From Actinomycetota bacterium (GTDB lineage Bacteria; Actinomycetota; Actinomycetes; S36-B12), in the NCBI GenBank assembly GCA_026392575.1, contig JAPLBU010000089.1:13692-28909 (forward strand): 15,218 nucleotides of DNA, read 5' to 3'. Made by a program: the position numbers and the translations under genes. Of the stretch, positions 1 to 7,587 are shown piece by piece. Numbering within the stretch: position 1 is the stretch's first letter; the number at the start of each line of letters is the position of its first letter. A model generated the notes under the pieces. The model made no database searches. It saw only the letters and a list, made by a program, of their open reading frames with translations, and was not told the DNA's origin.

Positions 1-2
1 GA

Positions 3-254
3 GAGCTCGTGATCGAGATCCGCGACGATTGGAAGAGTGCCGAGCTGGTCCGTTTGATCACCCGAGCTGTTCGTGAGCGACCGGATGCGGTCATCGTCGA
101 CGTCGGAATTGGAACTACTGGCCTGCCCCATTGCCGTGGCGTTGTCACGACCCATGGAATCGGCAACTTGTCCATTGCCCTCGCGGCCTGCCGGTTGACC
201 GGGCGCGATCCACGAGCGACGGTGTTGTCGATCCTCACGGCCGCGCGCGCGTAA
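3..254 (+). CDS. C-terminal fragment, probable glycoside hydrolase family 3 (beta-N-acetylhexosaminidase-like)
   Basis: The frame is open to the left edge, so this is the last ~83 residues of a gene that starts outside the window; the GTG at position 9 is probably internal. The visible part has an alternating strand/helix pattern: an Arg-Pro-Asp-Ala-Val-Ile-Val-Asp-Val-Gly strand, then a Val-Val-Thr-Thr-His-Gly-Ile-Gly-Asn turn and an Ala-rich helix ending at a TAA. This resembles the C-terminal domain of GH3 sugar hydrolases, which often read 'RPDAVVV-G-P ... ATYGASR'. No catalytic residues are visible because the GH3 active-site Asp lies far upstream. The family call is inference from one short domain; another Rossmann-like C-terminus remains possible. 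It converges on the GNAT gene that ends at 391. Confidence 0.45.
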   Translation, partial: ELVIEIRDDWKSAELVRLITRAVRERPDAVIVDVGIGTTGLPHCRGVVTTHGIGNLSIALAACRLTGRDPRATVLSILTAARA

Positions 255-340
255 CGATCTGGGGACCGGCCGAACGCGACAGTCTCGGCCACCTGGATGG
301 TGTGTCTGGACTTCGTGTCGATGGCGTGCGTCAGCGCAAT

Positions 341-374
341 CCAGGTGCCGATTGAGGGAACGGTCAGCACCTGG
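341..374. terminator. Inverted repeat between convergent genes, possible bidirectional terminator
   Basis: CCAGGTGC (341-348) is perfectly repeated in inverse as GCACCTGG (367-374) around an 18-nt loop. It sits in the 136-bp gap between a gene ending rightward at 254 and one ending leftward at 391, where a shared terminator would be expected. There is no T-run, so termination is inferred from position and the 8-bp stem. A second, weaker inverted repeat, GGCCGA/TCGGCC, spans 268-290. Nothing else is evident in this gap. Confidence 0.35.
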
Positions 375-390
375 TGAGTCGCCGGGCGCT

Positions 391-1377
391 CTAGACGAGT
401 GGGTAGCAGTAGAGGTCGAGCTGCTGACGGGTCCGAAAGCCCACTGACTCGTACAGGCGGGTGGCACCCGTGGTGTTGCGCCCATCGACCGTGAGTGCAA
501 GCCCCGCGCGCCCACGTACCACCGCATCCGACGCGGCGCACTGGAGCAGCCAGCGCGCGATGCCGCGGCCGCGTGCAGACGGGATGACGCCGAGGGTGCG
601 GACATAGCTCTCACCGAACTCGGCCTTGGAATCGTCAAGAATGCACAACCCCACCGGCTGCCCATCAGACTCGGCGATCCACCACCGCGACGGATCACAG
701 CCCTCGGTGGCGAGCAGTTGCGCAAGGTAGTCCTCGAAGCCCCGTTCGAATGTCTCACCGAAGTGGTCGGCGAACGACTCATTGCGCAGCCGCAGCAGCA
801 GCCGCTGGTCGGACTCACCATCCACCACCCGCTTGGTCGCGTGGTCGGGTGCCTGAGGTGCGATCCGTGGCCGGCCACCGAGGTCGAGGACCATCCGCCA
901 GTACGTGCGCACGGCAGTGAAGCCGGCCGCCACGATCGCATCGGCGTACTCCTGATCCGTCGTATACGTGGCCGCCGTCACCTGCCAGAAGCCGGCATCC
1001 ATCTCCAGCGAGTCGGCACCATCCGGCACCTTCGCATCGACGTCCGCAGCCGCGGCGGTCCTCGCGTGGGCGAGACCTCGCTCCAGGAGCTCGTCGAGGA
1101 GTTCGCGACGTTGGGGGCCAAGGGCATAGACATCGATGAACATCTCCCGGCCATCAACCTCGTTCTCCACGCCGAGCAGTCCCACCGGCGTCTGCCCGTC
1201 GAACATGAGTTCCTGCGCCTCACGCATGGCGACGGGTCCAGTGAGCTGGGCGGTGATCGACTCCAGCGTGACGTCCGACGTGCCGTCGTTGATCAGTTCA
1301 CATTCGCGAGCCACCTGGTAGGCCGCCTGCAGATGCGCTGCGTCGTCGACATCGAGCGCCAATAGGCGAGTGCGCAT
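391..1377 (-). CDS. Double-GNAT N-acetyltransferase (mycothiol-synthase-like architecture)
   Basis: A 328-residue protein with two GCN5-related acetyltransferase folds. The C-terminal fold (about 170-328) is clear: strand 258-265, the acetyl-CoA pyrophosphate loop A-R-G-R-G-I-A at 268-274, and the typical N-T-T-G-A-T-R-L-Y-E-S-V-G-F ending at 301-314. The N-terminal fold (about 1-165) is degenerate and lacks a clean R-x-x-G-x-G/A loop, as in MshD-type proteins where one domain is structural. The substrate is unknown; the architecture recalls mycothiol synthase, but I do not claim that function. The frame is open upstream of this ATG, but I chose position 1377 because TAATAT lies exactly 7 nt before it (leaderless start) and the upstream residues show no conserved pattern. 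It is divergent from the HlyD gene at 1465. Confidence 0.75.
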   Translation of the reverse strand: MRTRLLALDVDDAAHLQAAYQVARECELINDGTSDVTLESITAQLTGPVAMREAQELMFDGQTPVGLLGVENEVDGREMFIDVYALGPQRRELLDELLERGLAHARTAAAADVDAKVPDGADSLEMDAGFWQVTAATYTTDQEYADAIVAAGFTAVRTYWRMVLDLGGRPRIAPQAPDHATKRVVDGESDQRLLLRLRNESFADHFGETFERGFEDYLAQLLATEGCDPSRWWIAESDGQPVGLCILDDSKAEFGESYVRTLGVIPSARGRGIARWLLQCAASDAVVRGRAGLALTVDGRNTTGATRLYESVGFRTRQQLDLYCYPLV

Positions 1378-1384
1378 ACCGCAC

Positions 1385-1390
1385 ATATTA
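1385..1390 (-). promoter_or_regulatory. -10 box for a leaderless GNAT transcript
   Basis: On the minus strand TAATAT is followed by GTGCGGT and then the ATG at 1377. The TANNNT pattern 6-7 nt before a start codon is the usual sign of leaderless transcription in actinobacteria, and no Shine-Dalgarno is present. No convincing -35 was found. Confidence 0.5.
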
Positions 1391-1453
1391 GACAGCAACT
1401 GTGAATCGCATCCCAGGCTCTGGCGCTGGGCAGTGACCAGACGATCCCCCGCC

Positions 1454-1459
1454 GATACT
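1454..1459 (+). promoter_or_regulatory. -10-like box for the exporter operon
   Basis: GATACT is followed by GCACA and the ATG of the HlyD gene at 1465. There is no Shine-Dalgarno, so a leaderless start at the ATG is plausible. GTGACC at 1433-1438 could serve as a -35 with a 15-bp spacer. This box and the GNAT box at 1385-1390 form a divergent promoter region about 87 bp wide. It is weaker than the GNAT box because the first base is G. Confidence 0.35.
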
Positions 1460-1464
1460 GCACA

Positions 1465-2289
1465 ATGTCCAGCGTGAACCGTGCGAGCACCGAAGAGATC
1501 CACGACCCTGCGGTTGCCGAGCCGGCCGACCTCGTTGCCGCCGCACTTCCGGTTACCGACCGGCGGGCGTGGTTGCTGCTCACTGCGGTCGCCCTCCTAA
1601 TAGTGGCTGGGCTGGTGTGGACGGTGTTCGGGCGAGCGCCGGAGACCATTTCGGGTCCGGGCATGATCGTGCCCACGCATGGTTTCGTCGACGTGGGGAC
1701 AGACCTGGCGGGCACAGTGTCCGATGTGCTGGTCGATCCTGGGCAGTCGGTGCAGGCCGGTACACCCGTGGCCACGCTGCTCACCCCGTCCGGAGGCACG
1801 GTCAAGATCCTTGCTGCGGTGGATGGCGTGATCGCGACCATCGTTGCCAAGCAGGGTGGAATCACCGACCCCGGCTCTGCCATTCTCACGATCGATCCTG
1901 ACGCCGGCGGCAACGTCGCCGTTGCCTTCCTGCCGGCGGAGCAGGGGGCCCGGCTGCGAACCGGGATGCCCGCGCTCGTTGCTCTGGCGTCCATGCCCCA
2001 GTCCCAGTACGGCTACATCACCGGCACCGTCACGGCTGTCTCGCGACTGCCCGTCACCGCCGACCGGGTGATGCTTCTGGTCGGCGGCAATGAGCAGCTG
2101 CCCTCCTACTTCATGTCCTCCGGGCTGGTCGTCGAGGTGAAGGTGACTCTGGACGAGGATCCGGCCAACCCAACAGGCTACGAATGGACGATCGGTGGCG
2201 GGCCGGACACTCAGGTGACCACGGGGACGCTGGCAGATGTCACGGTGGTCCTGTCAGACGCCAGTCCGTTTGCACGGATCGCCAGGTGA
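1465..2289 (+). CDS. NHLM-type bacteriocin secretion protein, HlyD-family membrane fusion adaptor
   Basis: A 274-residue adaptor that would couple the downstream ABC exporters to the outside of the membrane for peptide export. There is a cytoplasmic N-terminus of about 34 residues, one membrane anchor (about 35-56), then a barrel-sandwich/lipoyl-like region (about 68-145) with paired repeats of the type 'G-T-V-S-D-V-L-V-D-P-G-Q-S-V' and 'G-V-I-A-T-I-V-A-K-Q-G-G'. The long coiled-coil hairpin of classical HlyD is missing, as is usual for the short NHLM adaptors (TIGR03794 type). The C-terminal beta domain contains the family-like 'Y-G-Y-I-T-G-T-V' and 'N-P-T-G-Y-E-W' segments (about 182-189 and 235-241). 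It is first in a compact operon, and its stop overlaps the GTG of the first ABC gene by 4 bp. It appears intact. Confidence 0.8.
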   Translation: MSSVNRASTEEIHDPAVAEPADLVAAALPVTDRRAWLLLTAVALLIVAGLVWTVFGRAPETISGPGMIVPTHGFVDVGTDLAGTVSDVLVDPGQSVQAGTPVATLLTPSGGTVKILAAVDGVIATIVAKQGGITDPGSAILTIDPDAGGNVAVAFLPAEQGARLRTGMPALVALASMPQSQYGYITGTVTAVSRLPVTADRVMLLVGGNEQLPSYFMSSGLVVEVKVTLDEDPANPTGYEWTIGGGPDTQVTTGTLADVTVVLSDASPFARIAR

Positions 2290-3958
2290 CCGACCACGGC
2301 ATCCGCAGTTCGCTGGCCCGGCTGGTTCGACTCAGCCCCGCCACGTACGGGTATGTCGGCGTGGCGTCCCTTCTTGAGACCGTGCCCGGCGTCGCCGTCC
2401 CCCTGCTCATCGGTCTCTTCGTCGATGAGGTGCTGGTGGCAGCCAATGACGCGTGGACCGTACCGATCACTGTGGGGCTGATCGCCGCCCTCATCGTGGT
2501 CGCAAGCCTCAGTTCGCTCCAGTACCGCGTGCTGGCCCGGTTGGCCGTGCGTCTCAGCGCGACCGAATCCACCAGGTTCGCGTGGCATGTCCTGCGCATT
2601 CCCGTTCCGGCCGTCTCCGAGTTCGGTACCGGAGACCTCACGGCTCGTTCCAGCTCGATTCAACGTCAGTCGTTCATGTCGGGGCTGCTGGTGCCGTTCG
2701 CGCTGGGGAACGTGATCGCCATCGTCGTCTACACCCTCTTCATCCTCGCCCTGTCGTCAGCACGCTGCTTCTTCGGCGCCGGCGCGTCCTGCAGACCCGC
2801 TCCGACGCTGCGCTGGTGGCGCTGTCGTCCGTGACCACCCAGACCATCGGTTCCATCGAGGATGTCAAGGCGGCAGCCTGGGAGCCCTGGATCTTTGACC
2901 GCTGGAGTCAGCATCGATCTGCGCAGGGTCGAGCGACATCGGCCTTGGCCACCGATGGGCAACGGCTCGGTCTGGTGAGTCCGCTCACGCAGGCGGTTGG
3001 CCTCGGACTCGTCCTCGCTGTGGGGTCGCTACTGGTCTTCGTCGGCGACTTGTCGATCGGCACTCTCGTGGCAGCTCAGGCGATGCTTCTGGCGATTCTC
3101 ATTCCGGCCGGGCAGCTGGTGTGGATCGGCACTCTCATCGAGTCGGTCAACAGCATCCAGCGCCAAGCCGATGCGGTGACTGAGACTCCGCTCGATGTTG
3201 AGGTGACGGCCCACCCGTCCCAGCACGGCGGCGGTGCGGTGTCCGGGCCGATGTCGCTCAGGTTGCGTGATGTGACGTTCGGGTACGAGCCCGGCGAGAT
3301 GCCCCTGCTGGACGGACTGACCCTTGACGTCCCGGCCGGCACCTGGCTGGCGGTTGTCGGCTCCAGCGGAAGTGGCAAGTCGACCCTGTCGCGCTTGACG
3401 GTAGGCGAGTTGCAGCCCTGGTCCGGAGCCGTCTTCCTCAACGATGTCCGACGCCTTGATCTGCCACGGTCACTGCGCACAGGGCGACTCGGATATGTAC
3501 CGCAATACCCCGTGCTGATGCCGGGGACGATTGCCGAGAATGTCACGATGTTCGACGAGTCGATTGCCGTGGAACGCATCCATCAGGCGCTGATCGATGC
3601 CCAGGTGGCATACGCCGTCAATGCCCGACCTGGCGGGCTCGAGGAGCGAGTATCGGCAACCGGACATGGCTTCAGCGGGGGCGAGCTCCAGCGCCTGGCC
3701 ATCGCGCGCGCCCTTGTTCGTGATCCTGACCTTCTGATCCTCGACGAGGCGACCAGCGCGCTCGATCCGCTGGTGGAGGTCGACGTGATCCGCGCTCTTC
3801 GCGCGAGAGGCTGCACCTGCCTACTGGTCGCGCATCGACTGAGCACCGTTCGGGATGCGGATCGGATCATCGTCCTCGAGCACGGCCACATCGTGCAGGA
3901 GGGGACCTTCGACGAACTGATCGAGTCCGGGCGTTTCGCGGAGTTGGCCCATGGCTGA
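2286..3958 (+). pseudogene. NHLM-type ABC exporter 1 (permease-ATPase), disrupted by frameshift and apparent loss of TM4
   Basis: This would be a peptide exporter half with a membrane domain followed by an ATPase. Translation starts at GTG 2286, overlapping the HlyD stop (GTGA). The first frame carries TM1-TM3 and ends at TGA 2832-2834. The rest of the exporter lies in another frame and runs to 3958; near 2760-2765 the homology jumps between frames. After the TM3 end 'F-I-L-A-L-S' the text passes directly to 'L-L-L-R-R-R-R-V-L-Q', so roughly 20 residues forming TM4 seem to be missing. The ATPase is complete: Walker A G-S-S-G-S-G-K-S-T (3359-3385), signature F-S-G-G-E (about 3671), Walker B L-I-L-D-E and the H-loop A-H-R-L-S. 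An internal GTG at 2831 overlaps the early stop and could restart the second piece. No N-terminal C39 peptidase is present, although NHLM exporters of this position usually have one. The defect may be real or an assembly error. Confidence 0.75.
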
Positions 3959-6110
3959 CGACTTCGTGGACCCAATCCCACTAACTGGTCTGGACGAGGC
4001 AGTTCAGGCCCTCACCTCCCCTGATAGCACCAGTGTGCTCTCGGCACCTCATCGGGCTGATCAGATTCACGACGCACTTTCCCTGATCGGCGAGGCGCTC
4101 GATGAGCCATCGATCTCCCGAACCGGGGGCGGTGCCGACGACACGATGGAAACCGCGATTGCCACATCGGGTCTGATGGCCTGGCGCGTCCGGCTCACCG
4201 GTCGCTGGTTCACGAATGTGCCGGTACCGCTCCTCGTCCGTAATGACACTGGGCCTGCCATGGTCGTCGCAGATGAACACGGCGTACTGATGGTCGATGC
4301 CGGCACCAGGAAGAGCCGGCGGCTGACCAGTCGCCACGCGGAGAGGGTAGACGCCGACGCGCTGGCATTCGCCGTCGATCTGCCGACCACAAATCGCTGG
4401 CCGGCTCTCATCGCCTGGTCGCTGCGTCGGCAGCGCCGAGACCTGTGGGCGTTCGTTCTCCTCGCCGCTGTGACGGGAATCGGGGCACTCCTGTTACCGG
4501 TCACGACCGCCGCCGTGTTCGAGGTCGCTCTACCGCTGGGTCGACCGGACCTTGCGATCGCACTCCTGATCGCCTTTGGCCTGGCCAGTACCGCTCTCGC
4601 ACTGCTGGCACTGCAGCGCGGGTACGTCGTCGTACGGATCCGCGACCGGATGGATGTCACCCTGTCCGCCGGTGCCGTCAGCCGACTGCTGCGGCTGAAG
4701 GCCGGGTTCTTCCGCTCCCGCACCGTCGGTGATGTCGCGAACCGCGCCCTCGCCGTCGACCGCGCACGCGCGGCAGTTGAGGACTCTGTGGTCTCGCTGC
4801 TGGCCGCGTCCGTCTTCGGACTCGTCAGCATCGGCTACCTGTTCGCCGCAGGGGCCACGATCGGCTTCATCACCGCCGGGGTCGTCGTGATCGTCCTGGC
4901 CGCCTCCGTCGTCATCCAGTTGCGAGCCCGTGAACTGCTCACTCCCTTGCTGGAGCATCGGAGCCAGACCGACGCCTTCCTCCTGTCGTTGCTGGCGAAC
5001 GTCGTCTCCTGGCGCGCAACGGGCGCCGAGGACCGTGCGTTGGCCAGGTGGGCACGCGCGCAGAGTGCCAGCACCCGTTCCATGCGCACCCGTCTCCGAG
5101 CGATATCCCTCAGTTGGACCATCGAGAGAGTCGCTCCGACGGCGGTCCTCACGGCCTTCGTCGTCGCAGTTGCTGTGGCGCCGGTGGCGGACCTCATGCC
5201 GGGTGATCCCGCGGCGCCGGGCGTATTCCTGGCGATGTACGCAGCGGTTGCCCAGGTGACGATCGCCACCCTGGCCCTGAGCGCCAACCTGCTGCCCCTG
5301 TCCGAGTACGGTCCCCAACTCGCGCGACTCGAGCCCATCCTCATGAGCCCGACCGAGCGAGACCAGGCGAGCACCCAATCGGGGCTTCTCACTGGCGCCG
5401 TCTCCTTGCAGGACGTGCAGTTCGGCTACCGATCCGACCGACCGCCGCTCTTCACTGGCATGTCCTTCGATGTCTCCCCCGGCGAGTTCGTCGCGGTCGT
5501 GGGCCCATCCGGTAGCGGGAAGTCGACCCTGCTGCGGCTCATGCTCGGATTCGAGGATCCGTGGGCGGGAACGGTGAGCTACGGCGGCAACGACCTGGCT
5601 CAGGTCGATCCGACGACGGTGCGACGGCAGATGGGGGCGGTCCTTCAGGGGGCACACCCACTCGGAACAACGATCCGGGAGAGCATCTGCGGGCCCCGGT
5701 CCCTGACCGATGACGAGCTGCACGTCCTGCTTTCCCGCTCCGGACTCGCGGATGATGTGGCGGCCATGCCACATGGCCTCGATACCTCGGTTGGGTCCGG
5801 CGGGGCTGACCTCAGCGGCGGGCAGCGCCAGCGGGTGATGCTGGCCGCCGCCCTCGCCGGGGATCCCGCCATCCTTCTCCTTGACGAGGCCACGAGTGCG
5901 CTCGACAACCTCACGCAGTCCATCGTCATGAAGAGCATCCTCGAGTCGAAAGCGACGCGCTTCGTGATTGCCCACCGGCTCTCCACGGTTCGCCGAGCAG
6001 ACCGGGTGCTCGTGATCAGTGGTGGGACCATCTCGGAATCCGGCACTCCCGATGAGCTCCTGGCCGCGGGCGGCTTGTTCGCACAGCTCGCCGCGCGGCA
6101 GGAGATCTGA
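3951..6110 (+). CDS. NHLM-type bacteriocin export ABC transporter 2 (permease-ATPase)
   Basis: A 719-residue fused exporter half resembling the second ABC component of NHLM peptide export systems (TIGR03797 type). Residues 1-160 are a soluble N-terminal region. Six membrane helices lie between about 165 and 450, with the family-like cytoplasmic 'T-G-A-E-D-R-A-L-A-R-W-A' stretch. The ATPase has Walker A G-P-S-G-S-G-K-S-T (518-526), signature L-S-G-G-Q (621-625), Walker B I-L-L-L-D-E (641-646) and the switch His in A-H-R-L-S (675). All catalytic motifs are intact. Its ATG overlaps the end of ABC exporter 1 by 8 bp, which suggests translational coupling and a heterodimeric pair. The serine-hydrolase gene follows after one base. 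The likely substrate is a leader peptide such as the Nif11-type precursor at 12564-12800, by inference. Confidence 0.85.
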   Translation: MADDFVDPIPLTGLDEAVQALTSPDSTSVLSAPHRADQIHDALSLIGEALDEPSISRTGGGADDTMETAIATSGLMAWRVRLTGRWFTNVPVPLLVRNDTGPAMVVADEHGVLMVDAGTRKSRRLTSRHAERVDADALAFAVDLPTTNRWPALIAWSLRRQRRDLWAFVLLAAVTGIGALLLPVTTAAVFEVALPLGRPDLAIALLIAFGLASTALALLALQRGYVVVRIRDRMDVTLSAGAVSRLLRLKAGFFRSRTVGDVANRALAVDRARAAVEDSVVSLLAASVFGLVSIGYLFAAGATIGFITAGVVVIVLAASVVIQLRARELLTPLLEHRSQTDAFLLSLLANVVSWRATGAEDRALARWARAQSASTRSMRTRLRAISLSWTIERVAPTAVLTAFVVAVAVAPVADLMPGDPAAPGVFLAMYAAVAQVTIATLALSANLLPLSEYGPQLARLEPILMSPTERDQASTQSGLLTGAVSLQDVQFGYRSDRPPLFTGMSFDVSPGEFVAVVGPSGSGKSTLLRLMLGFEDPWAGTVSYGGNDLAQVDPTTVRRQMGAVLQGAHPLGTTIRESICGPRSLTDDELHVLLSRSGLADDVAAMPHGLDTSVGSGGADLSGGQRQRVMLAAALAGDPAILLLDEATSALDNLTQSIVMKSILESKATRFVIAHRLSTVRRADRVLVISGGTISESGTPDELLAAGGLFAQLAARQEI

Positions 6111-6111
6111 G

Positions 6112-6855
6112 ATGCAGGTCTCGGCACCGGAGGCGGGGCGCGCGGCGCTCGATGCCTATGCAGCCCCTGGCCGATCCGCACTTGTTCGCATTCGCGCATC
6201 GGGCGTCGAGTGGGAGGGGGGCGTTGATCCGGATCGTTCATACCGGGTGGCGAGCCTGCTCAAGCTGGGCATCGCGATCGCGGTCGAGGACGGCGTACGG
6301 GATGGCCGAATCGATCCGGATACCGAGATCACCGTGCGGGAGCTGGATGCGCATCCGGACGATCACTCCGTGACCGATCTGCTGAACCCGGCAACAGTCC
6401 TCCGACTGCGCGACACCCTCGCCCTCATGGTCGGTGCGAGTGACAACACATGCGCACGTTGGCTGAGCAGCATCGTCGGGCTCGAGGACGACCCTGAAGC
6501 AGCGGCGGGCCAAACGACCTGCCGCGATGCGCTTGACCTCCTGCGCGCTGCCGCCGATCGCCAGCGATACCCGATCACATCGCATGCCCTGCGGCACTCC
6601 ATCCGCAATTCACGCATCCCGCTCGGAGCCACCGATGCCGACATGACCGTCGCGCACAAGACCGGAACACTGTCTGGGCTTGCGCACGATGTCGCCATCA
6701 TCGAGTGCGATGCCGGGGTGGCGGAGATTGCCTTCCTGACGGATCAGCAGCACGACACGCTCGTCACCGGCTACGCCATGGGGATCTGCACGCGCGAAGT
6801 CCTCACCGCATGGGGCCTGGCGGTGCGGTCAACCGTTTCGGTCGATGGGGAGTAG
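6112..6855 (+). CDS. Class A beta-lactamase-fold serine hydrolase, cytoplasmic, shortened
   Basis: A 247-residue protein of the serine beta-lactamase/DD-peptidase superfamily. The active-site motifs are S-L-L-K (Ser48, Lys51), S-D-N (110-112) and H-K-T-G (182-185). No signal peptide or anchor is visible, so it should stay in the cytoplasm, which is odd for a true beta-lactamase. The spacing from SxxK to SDN (62) is normal, but SDN to KTG is only 73 residues against about 104 in class A enzymes. The gap falls at 'V-G-L-E-D-D-P-E' (122-129), where the omega loop carrying the general-base Glu166 would lie; about 25-30 residues appear absent, in frame. A GGAG Shine-Dalgarno lies about 8 nt before the ATG at 6112, one base after the ABC 2 stop. 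Co-expression with the exporter is likely. A peptidase or esterase role is possible; drug hydrolysis is doubtful. Confidence 0.75.
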   Translation: MQVSAPEAGRAALDAYAAPGRSALVRIRASGVEWEGGVDPDRSYRVASLLKLGIAIAVEDGVRDGRIDPDTEITVRELDAHPDDHSVTDLLNPATVLRLRDTLALMVGASDNTCARWLSSIVGLEDDPEAAAGQTTCRDALDLLRAAADRQRYPITSHALRHSIRNSRIPLGATDADMTVAHKTGTLSGLAHDVAIIECDAGVAEIAFLTDQQHDTLVTGYAMGICTREVLTAWGLAVRSTVSVDGE

Positions 6856-6864
6856 GAAATCAAC

Positions 6865-7587
6865 ATGAGATGGCGAGCGGCTGGAAGTGCCGTGGGTGTC
6901 CTTGCTGCCGGCACGGCGGCGGCGGGGGCATTCCTCGTGGCACGGGTCCTTCGTGCTGAGCGCGACGCCGTCAGGCCTGTGGTCCTCACCCCCACACCGG
7001 GCCAACGAACGGCTCTGGTCGTGTTCGGGGCCGAGACGCTGCCCACGGGACCCAGCCGCGAACTCGCTTCCCGGCTATCGCACACCGTTCGGCTATGGCA
7101 TGCGGGCGTGGCAGATGTTGTCGTCGCCAGCGGGGGTGTGGATGGTGAGCTAGACGAGGTTGCGGCGATGGTCACCGCTCTCCGAGGCGCTGGGCTCCCG
7201 CCCGATGCGGTTCTCGAAGGCCGGCCGGGTGGCAACACCCGCCAGACGCTCGCCACGATGGCGCGAATGTATACCGAGGAAGGTCTCGGGCCCTGGATCG
7301 CGGTCTCGACGCCGTACCACGCTCGACGCATCCGCGACGAGGCCCATCGAGCTGGAGTCGAGGTCGTCGTATCGGGCCCGGCCGACAGTCCCGAGACCAT
7401 CAACCGGGCCGTACACCGCTCACGGGTGATGACCGAGGCCGTTGCAACCCTGTACTACGTGCTGCCGACGTCGTTGACTTCCCGCCTGCGGACAACGACC
7501 GGCACATTGCGCCATAGCCTGCCCCTGCTGTTGGCAGGGAGGGCAGGAGACATCACGCCCGGGCGCGCTGAAACCGGTTCGCCCTGA
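6865..7587 (+). CDS. DUF218 (YdcF/SanA/ElyC-like) membrane-anchored protein
   Basis: A 240-residue protein. It has an N-terminal hydrophobic, Ala-rich segment (about 6-28) that could be an uncleaved anchor, followed by a DUF218 domain (about 48-200) with an 'A-L-V-V-F-G-A-E' first strand, a 'V-V-A-S-G-G-V' second strand and a 'S-T-P-Y-H-A-R-R' loop. DUF218 proteins such as SanA and ElyC influence envelope integrity in other bacteria; the biochemical activity of this one is unknown. An AGGA Shine-Dalgarno about 9 nt upstream supports this start, and the preceding gene ends 9 bp before, so it is probably the last gene of the exporter operon. Its last 35 bp overlap the convergent gatD gene. Confidence 0.75.
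   Translation: MRWRAAGSAVGVLAAGTAAAGAFLVARVLRAERDAVRPVVLTPTPGQRTALVVFGAETLPTGPSRELASRLSHTVRLWHAGVADVVVASGGVDGELDEVAAMVTALRGAGLPPDAVLEGRPGGNTRQTLATMARMYTEEGLGPWIAVSTPYHARRIRDEAHRAGVEVVVSGPADSPETINRAVHRSRVMTEAVATLYYVLPTSLTSRLRTTTGTLRHSLPLLLAGRAGDITPGRAETGSP
7518..7547. terminator. Strong hairpin, likely terminator of murT-gatD
   Basis: CCTGCCCCTGC (7518-7528) pairs with GCAGGG...GGCAGG (7534-7547) around a TGTTG loop, giving an 11-bp stem with a 3-nt bulge. On the minus strand it begins 5 nt after the gatD stop (7553-7555). On the plus strand it lies inside the end of the DUF218 gene. No T-run follows, so function is inferred from stem strength and position. Confidence 0.45.

Noticed and set aside
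718..1365. Long plus-strand open frame of 215 codons
   Set aside because: It lies antisense to the GNAT gene, whose minus-strand protein has clear acetyltransferase motifs; the plus-strand translation is His/Arg-rich with no domain.
2286..3958. Programmed ribosomal frameshift in ABC exporter 1
   Set aside because: No slippery heptamer or pseudoknot is apparent, and a membrane helix is missing at the junction, so a simple frame change would not restore the protein.
4530..5975. Minus-strand open frame of 481 codons
   Set aside because: It is the antisense shadow of ABC exporter 2; its composition (Gly, Arg, His, Gln rich) is typical of reversed GC-rich coding sequence.
6112..6855. Antibiotic-resistance beta-lactamase
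   Set aside because: There is no signal peptide and the omega-loop region appears to be missing, so drug hydrolysis is not supported.
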